Assembly (NCBI GenBank): GCA_040275305.1
Contig: JBEOJY010000033.1
Span: forward strand, 1-64,000
Reading direction: 5' to 3'
Origin: JBEOJY01 sp040275305
GTDB lineage: Bacteria > Pseudomonadota > Alphaproteobacteria > UBA9219
Length of the DNA: 64,000 nucleotides
The position numbers were made by a program, and so were the translations under genes. Below are positions 41,638 to 49,227 of the stretch, one piece after another (the stretch's first letter is position 1; each line of letters begins with the position of its first letter). The notes below the pieces were generated by a model, which saw only the letters and a list, made by a program, of their open reading frames with translations, had not been told where the DNA came from and did no database searches.

Positions 41638-42816
41638 CTATCCGCCAATTCTTCCCGCGAAGTCCTCGTAGCCGAAGCGCTTGAGGACTTCGTAATTTCC
41701 ATCACTGTGTAAGATTCCAATATCGGGCAGGGGCAGGCCGTTGAAGGTGGTGCTTTGCACCATGGTGTACTGCATCATGTCGAGGAAGACGAGGCGGTCG
41801 CCGATGCTTAAGGGTTTGTCGAACGAGTATTCTCCGATGATGTCGCCCGTCATGCAGGTTTTTCCAGCCAGAATGTAGGTGCAGGCTTTTTCTCCCGGTT
41901 GCCCGGAATCCGCCACAGGCGGGCGGTAGGGCATGGTGATGACATCCGGCATATGGGCCGTGGCGGAGGTGTCGAGGATGAGCGTGGTCTTGTCGTTGAC
42001 GAGAATGTCCAGCACCGAGGCGACGAGGTAGCCCGCGTTGCGGACGAGGCCGCCGCCGGGTTCCAAAATGATTTCCAGATGAGGGAAGGTTTGGCGGAAG
42101 GCGATCAGGCGCTGGACGAGCTTGTCCACGTCATAGCCTGTTTCGTTGATGAAGTGGCCGCCGCCGAGGTTGACCCATTTCATGTGAGGCAGGCGCAACC
42201 ATGCGCCGAAGTTGCGCTCCACGGCGTCGATCAGCGCGACCGAGGCTTCGGCCATGTTCTCGCACAGGATATGGAAATGAAGCCCTTCGATCAGGTTCAG
42301 GGATTCTTCGTCGATGGATTTGCGCGTGCTCCCCATGCGCGAGCAGGGGCCGCAGGGGTTATATTTCGCGTAGCCTTGCCCGGTGAGCTGGAGTTCGGGG
42401 TTCACGCGCAAGCCAAGAGAGACTTTAGGGTTTTTGGCCTTCAGCGTTGGCGCGTAGCGTTTGAGCTGGGCGGACGAGTTGAAAGTGACGTGGTGGGCGA
42501 TAGGGGCTATGCCTTCGATTTCTGTGTCGTCAAAGGCTGGCGAATAGACATGGACTTCCTTGCCGAACGCTTCGTGGCCGAGGCGGGCTTCAAAGAGGCC
42601 GCTCGCGGTCGTGCCGTCGAGGCTGTCGCGCATGAGCGGGAAGGCCTGCGGCATGGCGAAGGCTTTGGTGGCGAGGATGAGCTTCACGCCTGCTTGTTCC
42701 CTGATTTTCCGCGCCGTCGCCATGTTGCGCAGCAGAGCGGCCTCGTCGAGCGCGTAGGCGGGGGTGGAAATTTCCGGCAACTCGCGCAAGCGTGAGATGT
42801 TGTCGTTCCTATTCAT
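41638..42816 (-). CDS. nspC: Carboxynorspermidine/carboxyspermidine decarboxylase NspC
   Basis: NspC decarboxylates carboxyspermidine (or carboxynorspermidine) to spermidine (norspermidine). The 392-residue PLP enzyme has the Schiff-base K51 in LILATKAFAM, GTTASGLFEARLG, the family-specific GLRVNPELQLTGQGYAKYNPCGPCSRMGSTR (part), LHFHILCENMA, WVNLGGGHFINETGYD, and EPGGGLVRNAGYLVASVLDI. It ends 12 bases from odc, which it faces. Its upstream gap carries a palindromic element and a structured GC-rich block. It pairs functionally with the dehydrogenase at 44225. Confidence 0.94.
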   Translation of the reverse strand: MNRNDNISRLRELPEISTPAYALDEAALLRNMATARKIREQAGVKLILATKAFAMPQAFPLMRDSLDGTTASGLFEARLGHEAFGKEVHVYSPAFDDTEIEGIAPIAHHVTFNSSAQLKRYAPTLKAKNPKVSLGLRVNPELQLTGQGYAKYNPCGPCSRMGSTRKSIDEESLNLIEGLHFHILCENMAEASVALIDAVERNFGAWLRLPHMKWVNLGGGHFINETGYDVDKLVQRLIAFRQTFPHLEIILEPGGGLVRNAGYLVASVLDILVNDKTTLILDTSATAHMPDVITMPYRPPVADSGQPGEKACTYILAGKTCMTGDIIGEYSFDKPLSIGDRLVFLDMMQYTMVQSTTFNGLPLPDIGILHSDGNYEVLKRFGYEDFAGRIGG

Positions 42817-42844
42817 TCATACGCTCCTAACCGCAAAAATTGTT

Positions 42845-42973
42845 GTAACTTCTAAGCCCGTTTCGAAAATCAGGAGGACTTTTTTTAGTAAGGACGGCTT
42901 GATTCCCTCCCCCTTGCGGGGAGGGAATCAAGCCGTCCTTATCGCAAAAAATCTCTCCAACCTTGGGAGTTAT
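42845..42973. mobile_element. Palindrome-cored MITE sharing ends with family A
   Basis: Ends GTAACTTCTAAGC (42845-42857) and CCTTGGGAGTTAT (42961-42973) are family-A-type terminal repeats, and the flanking 8-mers AAATTGTT and AAATGGTC agree at 6 of 8 positions. The core is unlike family A: a perfect 24-bp inverted repeat, arms 42889-42912 and 42918-42941, with a 5-base loop. It sits 29 bases upstream of the nspC start. Confidence 0.7.
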
Positions 42974-43229
42974 AAATGGTCTTGATATCGGACACACGCG
43001 AAGCAATTTAAAGTCCGAGGCTTTGTCTTGATCGTCGAAAAAACAAGCAGGCCACTTTATGGGTATAAGCCTCTGGCATCAATAGCCGTCATTATCGTAA
43101 GGCGAACTTGCTGTTTTCAACAACAAATGACCAAACATTAACAGAAATATCCCAAAATATGTGTTGACGCAATAATCCCATTTATGATAAATGTATCCCA
43201 CTTCTTGAGATTGAAAAATCCTAAGGAGT

Positions 43230-43344
43230 GTCGGCAAGGCCGACGGTCCCATGGTCCGCGCGGTAAGTGGGGGAAAACCGGAAAGCCTTAAAGGCGGGTA
43301 GGCCACCCTAAGCGGGGGCCGGGGCAGACAGGGAACCGGACCGT
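43230..43344. other. GC-rich structured intergenic block, candidate non-coding RNA
   Basis: In an otherwise AT-rich gap upstream of nspC, a GC-rich 115-base stretch contains the hairpin GTCGGC-AAG-GCCGAC (43230-43244), a 7-bp closing pair ACGGTCC (43243) with GGACCGT (43338), and inner hairpins GCCT-TAA-AGGC and GGGT-AGGCC-ACCC. Strand is undetermined and no clear promoter or terminator is seen. It does not match tRNA, tmRNA, SRP or RNase P signatures that I can recall. The rest of the 42817-43675 gap holds only the two repeat elements. Confidence 0.35.
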
Positions 43345-43441
43345 GATGGCGGAGAGCTCTCCAGATTAAAGGACAAAAGGCAGAGATTAGATGGTGGACG
43401 GGAGCATAAATGAGTAGGAGAAGATTAAGAATGAAATAATC

Positions 43442-43666
43442 GTAACTCCCAAGCAGAACATTGAATGGACGAGGGTCAATGCTGAAGGAAGGGGCGTCAT
43501 CGCGAGGAGCCTTCTTCAGGCGACGTGGCGATCCAGAATCGCAAAAACAGCCCTTGACGACTCTGGATTGCGCATCGTTTCCCGCTTTTAGCGGAAAACT
43601 CCTCGCAATGACAGCCCTTCCTTCACAATCTTTCTTCATCTCGTTATGCCTTGGCTTGGCAGTTAC
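43442..43666. mobile_element. MITE-like element, family A (copy upstream-adjacent to ykuD end)
   Basis: Ends GTAACTCCCAAGC (43442) and GCTTGGCAGTTAC (to 43666) enclose the GTCATCGCGAGGAGC...CTCCTCGCAATGACA core. The outer 8-mers AAATAATC and AAAAAATC agree at 7 of 8 positions, a nearly intact target duplication. Confidence 0.78.
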
Positions 43667-43675
43667 AAAAAATCT

Positions 43676-44212
43676 TTATTTGATCTCGATGGGTGTGCCA
43701 TCGGGTACAAGTGACCAGATTTCTTCGATTTCCTTGTTTGTGACGGCGATGCAGCCTGCTGTCCAGTCATTGCGGCGATGCAGTGCGCCTAACCAGCCGA
43801 AGCCGTTGCGGAGGCCATGGATCATAATATCGCTGCCAGGATTGTATCCCGCTTGCGCGGCGCGTTTCTTGTCTTCGTCATTGGGGTAGCTGATGCGCAG
43901 GGCGAGATGAAAGGCGCTGCGGGGATTGCGCGAGACGATGGTGTAGTTGCCTTCAGGGGTCTTGTTGTCGCCTTCTTTTGTTTTAGGCTCAAGTCCGCCT
44001 TTGCCAAGGGCTATGGCATAGCTGCGGATGATGGTTTTTCCGTTATAGAGTTGCATTTCGCGCCGCGCTTTGCGCACGACAATGTGGGTAATCCTGATCT
44101 GGCCTTCTTGAGGCTTCGCCATGGGAGTCGCATACCATTTATCGTAGCTGTATAGCAAAGTCGCGCCTGCGATGAGCAGGGCGACCATGCCGTATAGAAA
44201 CATGCGCTGCAA
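43676..44212 (-). CDS. L,D-transpeptidase (YkuD domain)
   Basis: A 178-residue protein with a single N-terminal membrane anchor (MFLYGMVALLIAGATLLYS) and a periplasmic YkuD catalytic domain. The signature HGxxx...SxGC is present as H132 in MIHGLRNGFG and the nucleophile C154 in NDWTAGCIAVTN. L,D-transpeptidases make 3-3 peptidoglycan crosslinks or attach proteins to the wall; small single-domain forms may have other carboxypeptidase-like roles. It begins 12 bases after the carboxynorspermidine dehydrogenase gene on the same strand, an odd operon partner that may be incidental. Confidence 0.9.
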   Translation of the reverse strand: MQRMFLYGMVALLIAGATLLYSYDKWYATPMAKPQEGQIRITHIVVRKARREMQLYNGKTIIRSYAIALGKGGLEPKTKEGDNKTPEGNYTIVSRNPRSAFHLALRISYPNDEDKKRAAQAGYNPGSDIMIHGLRNGFGWLGALHRRNDWTAGCIAVTNKEIEEIWSLVPDGTPIEIK

Positions 44213-44224
44213 GACAATGTAACT

Positions 44225-45436
44225 TTATGCCGCGAGCGGGTCGGTGGCTTTGCTGTCTACGGCGAGGTCTTCGACGTGCCAAGGCAGGCCTTGTTTGGCG
44301 AGTTCGGCCAAGAACGGATCGGGGTCGAATTCCTCGACGTTCTTGACTCCTACGCCGCTCCATTTCTTTTGCAGCATCATGATCGCGCCCGTCACCGCCG
44401 GGACTCCGGTGGTGTAGGAGACGGCCTGCACGCCGATTTCTTTGTTGCATTCGGCATGGTCGCAGATGTTGTAGATGATGATCTTTCTGGGCTTACCGTC
44501 TTTAACGCCTTGGATGACGCAGCCGATGGAGGTCTTGCCCGTGTAGTTCACGGCGAGCGACGAGGGTTCCGGCAGCAGGGCTTTGAGGAACTGGAGCGGG
44601 ATGATCTCCATGCCGTTATACATCACGGGGTCGATGCGGGTCATGCCCACGCCTTGCAACACGTCGAGATGCTTGATGTAGTTGTCCGAGAAGGTCATCC
44701 AGAAGCGGATTTGCTTGAGGCCCTTGATGTTCTGGGCGAGCGATTCCAGTTCTTCATGATAGATCAGGTAGGATTTCTTCGGGCCAACGCCGGGGTAGTC
44801 GATCATGCGCGAGATAGAAAGCGGGTCGATTTCGATCCATTTGCCGTCTTTCCAATATTTGCCGCGCTGGGTGACTTCGCGGATGTTGATTTCCGGGTTG
44901 AAGTTGGTGGCGAAGCCTTTGCCGTGGTCGCCTGCGTTACAATCGATGATGTCGATGGTGTCGATCTGGTCGAACAGGCGCTTTTGGGCATAAGCGCAGA
45001 AAACGCCCGACACGCCGGGGTCGAAGCCGCAGCCAAGGACGGCCAGAATGCCCTTTTCTTCGTAGCGCTTGCGGTAGTCCCATTGCCATTTGTAGCAAAA
45101 TTTGGCTTCGTCCTTGGGTTCGTAGTTGGCGGTATCGAGGTAGGGCGTGCCGGTGGCGAGGCAAGCGTCCATGATCGGCAAATCCTGATAGGGAAGAGCC
45201 ATATTGATGACGAGGTCGGGCTTAACCTTATTGATCAGGGTTGCGACCGCGCCTGCGTCGTCGGCGTCGATCTGGGAGACGGACAAGGCTTCGCCCGTTT
45301 CCTGTCTCAGCTTTTCGCATTTAGACAAGGTCCGGCTGGCCAGATGGATATTAGTGAAGATATCGCGGCTTTTTGCGCATTTCTTTGCGACCACACTGCC
45401 TGCGGCTCCTGCGCCTATGATCAAAACATTACCCAT
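44225..45436 (-). CDS. Carboxynorspermidine/carboxyspermidine dehydrogenase
   Basis: Condenses putrescine (or diaminopropane) with aspartate semialdehyde and reduces the imine with NADPH, yielding carboxyspermidine. The 403-residue protein has the N-terminal Rossmann motif VLIIGAGAAGSVVAKKCA and the saccharopine-dehydrogenase-like domain typical of this enzyme: LVINMALPYQDLPIMDACLATGTPYLDTANYEP (part), LGCGFDPGVSGVFCAYAQK, and DCNAGDHGKGFATNFNPEINIREVTQ (part), all diagnostic. AAGGGAG is ten bases before the ATG. With nspC it forms the alternative, SAM-independent spermidine route. Confidence 0.93.
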   Translation of the reverse strand: MGNVLIIGAGAAGSVVAKKCAKSRDIFTNIHLASRTLSKCEKLRQETGEALSVSQIDADDAGAVATLINKVKPDLVINMALPYQDLPIMDACLATGTPYLDTANYEPKDEAKFCYKWQWDYRKRYEEKGILAVLGCGFDPGVSGVFCAYAQKRLFDQIDTIDIIDCNAGDHGKGFATNFNPEINIREVTQRGKYWKDGKWIEIDPLSISRMIDYPGVGPKKSYLIYHEELESLAQNIKGLKQIRFWMTFSDNYIKHLDVLQGVGMTRIDPVMYNGMEIIPLQFLKALLPEPSSLAVNYTGKTSIGCVIQGVKDGKPRKIIIYNICDHAECNKEIGVQAVSYTTGVPAVTGAIMMLQKKWSGVGVKNVEEFDPDPFLAELAKQGLPWHVEDLAVDSKATDPLAA

Positions 45437-45668
45437 GCCCGGTTACTCCCTTTCGCCCGTCACTTGCTTGCAGGGCGATGTCAAAGGTGAAGCCAAGACG
45501 CCTTGCGAGTTTGCAAACGCCGTTTCTGCGCTTCACTTAAGTATAAAGCGCAGGAAATTCAATATTTTTCTTGCTTTGGAGCCAAGTTTTTTGCGAACTA
45601 GCCAATTCTTGGGTTTGGTATAGTCGAATCGTCGCCAGTTTTTTGCGCTAGGGTTTGGTGAGGCACTT

Positions 45669-46688
45669 ATGGCTTTTTGCGTTCCCCCCGAATGGTCGTC
45701 CCACAAGGCGATCTGGACGGCTTGGCCTGCTTCCGCAGAAGACTGGCCTGCTGGTTTCGTTGCTCCGCGCAAGGACATCACGGCGATGGTTAAGGCTTTG
45801 GCGGGTGGCGATGCGGTCAAGGTTTTGGCTTGCGGAGAAGAGGCCGCGCTTTCGGCGCGTCAGGCTGTTGGCGATGTGGCAGAGGTTATCGCCTTTGAAT
45901 ATGACGATATTTGGCTGCGGGATACTGGGCCGGTGTTCAGCCGCGATGAAGCGACTGGTCGATTTCAGGTGGAAATTTTCTGCTTTAATGGTTGGGGTGG
46001 CAAGTTCGATTTCCCACGCGATGTTGTTTTGGCGGAAAAGCTGGCGGCATATGTTGGCGTTGGTTTACGCTCTCACCCATTAGTGTTGGAGGGAGGATCA
46101 ATCGATACGGATGGCGAGGGAACTTTGCTTTCCACGCGGGAGTGTTTGCTTAATCCTAACCGCAATCCTAAGTGGAATGTGCGGCGTATTGAAGACGTGG
46201 TCCTGTTGGCTTATGGGGCACGCAAGCTTATTTGGATCGAGCAAGGGTTGGTCAACGACCATACGGATGGGCATATCGACAATCTTGCGCGATTTGTCGG
46301 GGCTGGCCATGTCGTGTGCCAGTCGCCGTCGGGCAAGGATGATCCCAATGCCGAGGCTTTGCTTGCCATTGAAAACAGGTTGCGTTCGAGCACAGATGCG
46401 GAGGGCAAGCTTTTGCGCGTCACGACGATTCCAAGTCCGGGATTGGTCAAGAATTCTGGGGGGCATATTCTTCCCGCAAGCCACATGAATTTTATTATTG
46501 GCAACAAGACGGTTGTGGTGCCGGTGTATAATGATTTCGGCAAGGAGGCTGTCGCGGAACTTGCTTCGGTGTTTCGTGGACGTAAGGTGGTTGGCGTGCC
46601 TTCGTTCGGGCTGTTGACGGGGGGGGGCGCTGACTTGTCGGGGGGCGGCGGTTCGTTTCACTGCATTACGCAGCAGCAGCCGGGATAG
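45669..46688 (+). CDS. aguA: Agmatine deiminase
   Basis: Hydrolyses agmatine to N-carbamoylputrescine and ammonia. The 339-residue pentein shows PPEWSSHKAIWTAWP at the N-terminus, DDIWLRDTGPVF, VLEGGSIDTDGEGTLLSTRECLLNPNRN (part), the His/Asp block WIEQGLVNDHTDGHIDN, and the nucleophile C332 in GGSFHCITQQQPG at the very end. GAGG precedes the ATG. The C-terminal coding region carries G-runs (eight G near 46619) that could be error-prone. A repeat element follows directly after the stop, then aguB. Confidence 0.95.
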   Translation: MAFCVPPEWSSHKAIWTAWPASAEDWPAGFVAPRKDITAMVKALAGGDAVKVLACGEEAALSARQAVGDVAEVIAFEYDDIWLRDTGPVFSRDEATGRFQVEIFCFNGWGGKFDFPRDVVLAEKLAAYVGVGLRSHPLVLEGGSIDTDGEGTLLSTRECLLNPNRNPKWNVRRIEDVVLLAYGARKLIWIEQGLVNDHTDGHIDNLARFVGAGHVVCQSPSGKDDPNAEALLAIENRLRSSTDAEGKLLRVTTIPSPGLVKNSGGHILPASHMNFIIGNKTVVVPVYNDFGKEAVAELASVFRGRKVVGVPSFGLLTGGGADLSGGGGSFHCITQQQPG

Positions 46689-46696
46689 GAGAGGAT

Positions 46697-46919
46697 GTGC
46701 CTCCTAAGCCAAAGCATTACTGGATGAAGAGAGATTGTGAAGGAAGGGCTGTCATTGCGAGGAGATCCCCGCTGAAAGCGGGGATCGACGCGGCAATCCA
46801 GAGTCGATAGAATCGCCTTTGCGACTCTGGATCGCCACGTCGCCTTCGGCTTCTCGCGATGACGGCCCTTACTCTTCAGTATTAACACCCGATTATTCTA
46901 TGTCCTGCTTGGTAGTTAC
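46697..46919. mobile_element. MITE-like element, family A (between aguA and aguB)
   Basis: The right end is GCTTGGTAGTTAC (46907-46919); the left end GTGCCTCCTAAGC (46697) matches the family end at 10 of 13 positions. The core GTCATTGCGAGGAG...TTCTCGCGATGACGG is typical. It begins 8 bases after the aguA stop codon and ends so that the aguB Shine-Dalgarno GGAG lies directly in the right flank. Confidence 0.68.
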
Positions 46920-46935
46920 GATTGGAGTGCGCAGC

Positions 46936-47796
46936 ATGAGAAATGTTACGGTGGCGGCTTTGCAGTGCAGTTATAGTCGGGATACGCAAGCCAATTTTGC
47001 GAAGACGGAAATGCTTGCGCGCGAAGCGGCAAAGGACGGAGCGCAAATTATCCTGCCGTCAGAGCTGTTTCAGAACATCTATTTTTGCACGACGCAGGAT
47101 TCGCGCTGGTTTGCGGAGGCCTATCCCGTCGCAGAGCATCCTTGCGTCAGGCATTTCCAGCCGATCGCAAAAGAGCTTGGCGTTGCGCTGCCTATTTCGA
47201 TTTTCGAGCGCGACGGGGTGCATCATTACAACAGCGTCGTTGTGATTGACGCAGATGGGGCGCTGTTAGGCGTTTATCGTAAAACGCACATTCCAGACGG
47301 GCCGGGGTATCAGGAGAAGTTTTATTTCAGGCCGGGCGATACGGGGTACAAGGTTTGGAAAACCCGCTTTGCCACAATCGGCGTTGGGATTTGCTGGGAT
47401 CAATGGTTTCCAGAATGCGCACGCGCCATGGCGCTGAAAGGGGCCGAGATCTTATTTTATCCTACCGCTATTGGTTCGGAGCCACATGATCCTGCGCTTG
47501 ACACATCCTTGCCGTGGCAGAGAGCCATGGTTGGGCATGCAGTGTGCAATGTCGTTCCTGTGGTCGCATCCAACAGGGTCGGGACAGAGGAGGGGCTAGG
47601 CGCGCCGCAGACCTATTACGGGCGCTCGTTTATCGCCAATTCTCGTGGCGATTTGGTCGCAAGCATGGGCAGGGAGCAAGAAGGCTATCTTAAGGCGACG
47701 TTTGATCTTGATGATATCGACAGGCAGCGCCGCGCGGAATGGGGTTTTTTCCGCGACAGGCGGGAGGAGTTCGACGCGATGCCGACAGCTTCTTGA
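46936..47796 (+). CDS. aguB: N-carbamoylputrescine amidase
   Basis: A nitrilase-superfamily enzyme converting N-carbamoylputrescine to putrescine, CO2 and ammonia. From ATG 46936 (GGAG nine bases upstream) the 286-residue protein has the Glu-Lys-Cys triad: E43 in LPSELFQ, K116 in YRKTHIPDGPGYQEKFYF, and C153 in IGVGICWDQWFPE. The GPGYQEKFYFxPGDTG segment is characteristic of AguB. The earlier in-frame start at 46819 lies in the inserted repeat and is rejected. It acts in series with aguA. Confidence 0.95.
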   Translation: MRNVTVAALQCSYSRDTQANFAKTEMLAREAAKDGAQIILPSELFQNIYFCTTQDSRWFAEAYPVAEHPCVRHFQPIAKELGVALPISIFERDGVHHYNSVVVIDADGALLGVYRKTHIPDGPGYQEKFYFRPGDTGYKVWKTRFATIGVGICWDQWFPECARAMALKGAEILFYPTAIGSEPHDPALDTSLPWQRAMVGHAVCNVVPVVASNRVGTEEGLGAPQTYYGRSFIANSRGDLVASMGREQEGYLKATFDLDDIDRQRRAEWGFFRDRREEFDAMPTAS

Positions 47797-47881
47797 TTGG
47801 CGTAGCTGATTTGGGGACAGACGTATTCCGGTTGTGCTACTGCCCCTTGCCCGCCGCGAAGCAATATGCGAGGAATGACGC

Positions 47882-48568
47882 ATGTCAGACAACATGTTCT
47901 CACAACAGCCGTTCTCGCACAGCAATCCTTTCGCTTTCGGAGGCGTGCAGCGCCGGGGATTGATGATGGTGTTGTCATCCCCTTCCGGCGCTGGCAAAAC
48001 CACGATTTCGCGCCGGATGTTGGAGTCGGACTCTGAGCTGACATTGTCAATCTCGGTGACGACACGCCCGCCACGCCCCAACGAAGTCGACGGACGCGAT
48101 TATCATTTTATTGATACGACAGAATTCAACCTGATGCTGAACCGCGACCAGCTTCTTGAGCACGCGAAGTATCTTACAAATTACTACGGAACTCCGCGCC
48201 TACCCGTGGAACAGGCGTTGGCTTCCGGCAAGGACATTCTGTTCGATATCGAATGGCAAGGCACTCAGCAGTTGGCTGAAAAGGTTCGCGCCGATCTTGT
48301 CAGCGTTTTTATTCTTCCCCCCACGTGGAAAGACTTGGAAAAGCGGCTTTATACGCGCGCGCAGGACGATCCGTCGGAGATTAACCGCCGCATGGCCAAA
48401 GCTGCCGACGAAATGAGCCATTGGGCGGAGTACGACTACGTCATCATTAACCGCGACTTGGACGAATCGGTGCAAGCCGCGCGCGCTATCCTTCAAAGCG
48501 AACGCCTTAAGCGCAACCGTCAGGTAGGGCTTGCGGAATTCGTCAACGGCCTCAAGCAGCGGCAGTAA
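47882..48568 (+). CDS. gmk: Guanylate kinase
   Basis: Phosphorylates GMP to GDP. The 228-residue protein has the P-loop SSPSGAGKTT at 32-41, the GMP-binding SVTTRPPRPNEVDGRDYHFI, HAKYLTNYYGTPRLPVE, and FDIEWQGTQQL, plus the lid RRMAKAADEMSHWAEYDYVIINRD. A ~24-residue N-terminal extension (MSDNMFSQQPFSHSNPF...) precedes the core, longer than in E. coli. It lies 85 bases after aguB. Confidence 0.95.
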   Translation: MSDNMFSQQPFSHSNPFAFGGVQRRGLMMVLSSPSGAGKTTISRRMLESDSELTLSISVTTRPPRPNEVDGRDYHFIDTTEFNLMLNRDQLLEHAKYLTNYYGTPRLPVEQALASGKDILFDIEWQGTQQLAEKVRADLVSVFILPPTWKDLEKRLYTRAQDDPSEINRRMAKAADEMSHWAEYDYVIINRDLDESVQAARAILQSERLKRNRQVGLAEFVNGLKQRQ

Positions 48569-48627
48569 TCATATCCGGAGAAACAGGAATACTCCGTAGG
48601 ATTGGAAACCCGAAAAGCAACAAGGGC

Positions 48628-48750
48628 CGTCATCGCGAGGAGCCTTCTTCAGGCGACGACGCGATCCAGAGCCACAGAGGCAATTCTATCGACTCTGGAT
48701 CGCCTAAGTCGTCTCCCGCTTTGCAAGCGGGAAACTCCTCGCGATGACGC
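48628..48750. repeat. Family-A repeat core without recognisable ends
   Basis: CGTCATCGCGAGGAGCCTTC...CAGAGCCACAGAGG...GACTCTGGATCG...CTCCTCGCGATGACG is the family-A palindromic core. The GTAACT-type ends seen in other copies are not visible on either side, so this is a solo or eroded core between gmk and the next gene. Confidence 0.65.
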
Positions 48751-48837
48751 CCTTTCCGCAAGGATTGTCTTTCATGAACCATAAGAAGCGCTTTAAGGGC
48801 TAGTGATTTTCGGCTTTCCAAGCATACGGAGGATAAC

Positions 48838-49227
48838 ATGACTGACATTGATCTGCAGGCTAAAGTTAGGGAGGCGCTCGACTCTACCAACGGCAACCGC
48901 CATGACGCGCAGAAATTGCTGATCGCATGGGCCGTCAGGGATCATCAGATGCTGCTCAACATGACTAAACAACATCTAAAGGCCATCGCTACCGCATTAA
49001 TCGAATGCGCCGAAAGACCTCCCGTTCCTGCAAATACAAGTCAGCAAGCGGATTCCAAACTATCGCAGAAAGCGCTCGTCGGAATTCTAGCCGACGACTC
49101 CAACGATCACCTCGTTCAAGATAAACGACGTCGCGCAAATCTTCCGCCGCCGAAGACAACGGAGCGCCAAGCTTCCGCGATGCGGCAACTTGCGGAGGCA
49201 TATGCTAGGAAACGTGACGAGAATTAG
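48838..49227 (+). CDS. Hypothetical protein
   Basis: A 129-residue soluble, mostly helical protein (LQAKVREALDSTNGNRHDAQKLLIAWAVRDHQMLLNMTKQHLKAIATALI, part) followed by a linker rich in Gln/Ser/Pro and a basic C-terminal helix (TTERQASAMRQLAEAYARKRDEN). GGAGG lies six bases before the ATG. The pattern 'AQKLLIAWAVRDHQMLLNMTKQHLKAIA' recurs, as I recall, in small alphaproteobacterial hypothetical proteins, but no function is known. It ends in a four-base overlap with the convergent 49224-50054 gene. Confidence 0.7.
   Translation: MTDIDLQAKVREALDSTNGNRHDAQKLLIAWAVRDHQMLLNMTKQHLKAIATALIECAERPPVPANTSQQADSKLSQKALVGILADDSNDHLVQDKRRRANLPPPKTTERQASAMRQLAEAYARKRDEN

Noticed and set aside
41899..42795. 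298-codon plus-strand frame opposite nspC
   Set aside because: Antisense to a fully motif-supported NspC; no independent evidence.
42889..42941. 24-bp palindrome as an intrinsic terminator of nspC or odc
   Set aside because: It is upstream, not downstream, of nspC, and no T-run follows either arm in the direction of transcription; family-A ends around it explain it better.
43079..43639. 186-codon minus-strand frame in the nspC-ykuD gap
   Set aside because: It runs through a family-A MITE and the GC-rich block; translated sequence (Pro/Leu/Arg-rich) looks non-coding.
44276..45490. 404-codon plus-strand frame opposite the carboxynorspermidine dehydrogenase
   Set aside because: Its length is a by-product of the codon bias of the real gene on the other strand, which carries all family motifs.
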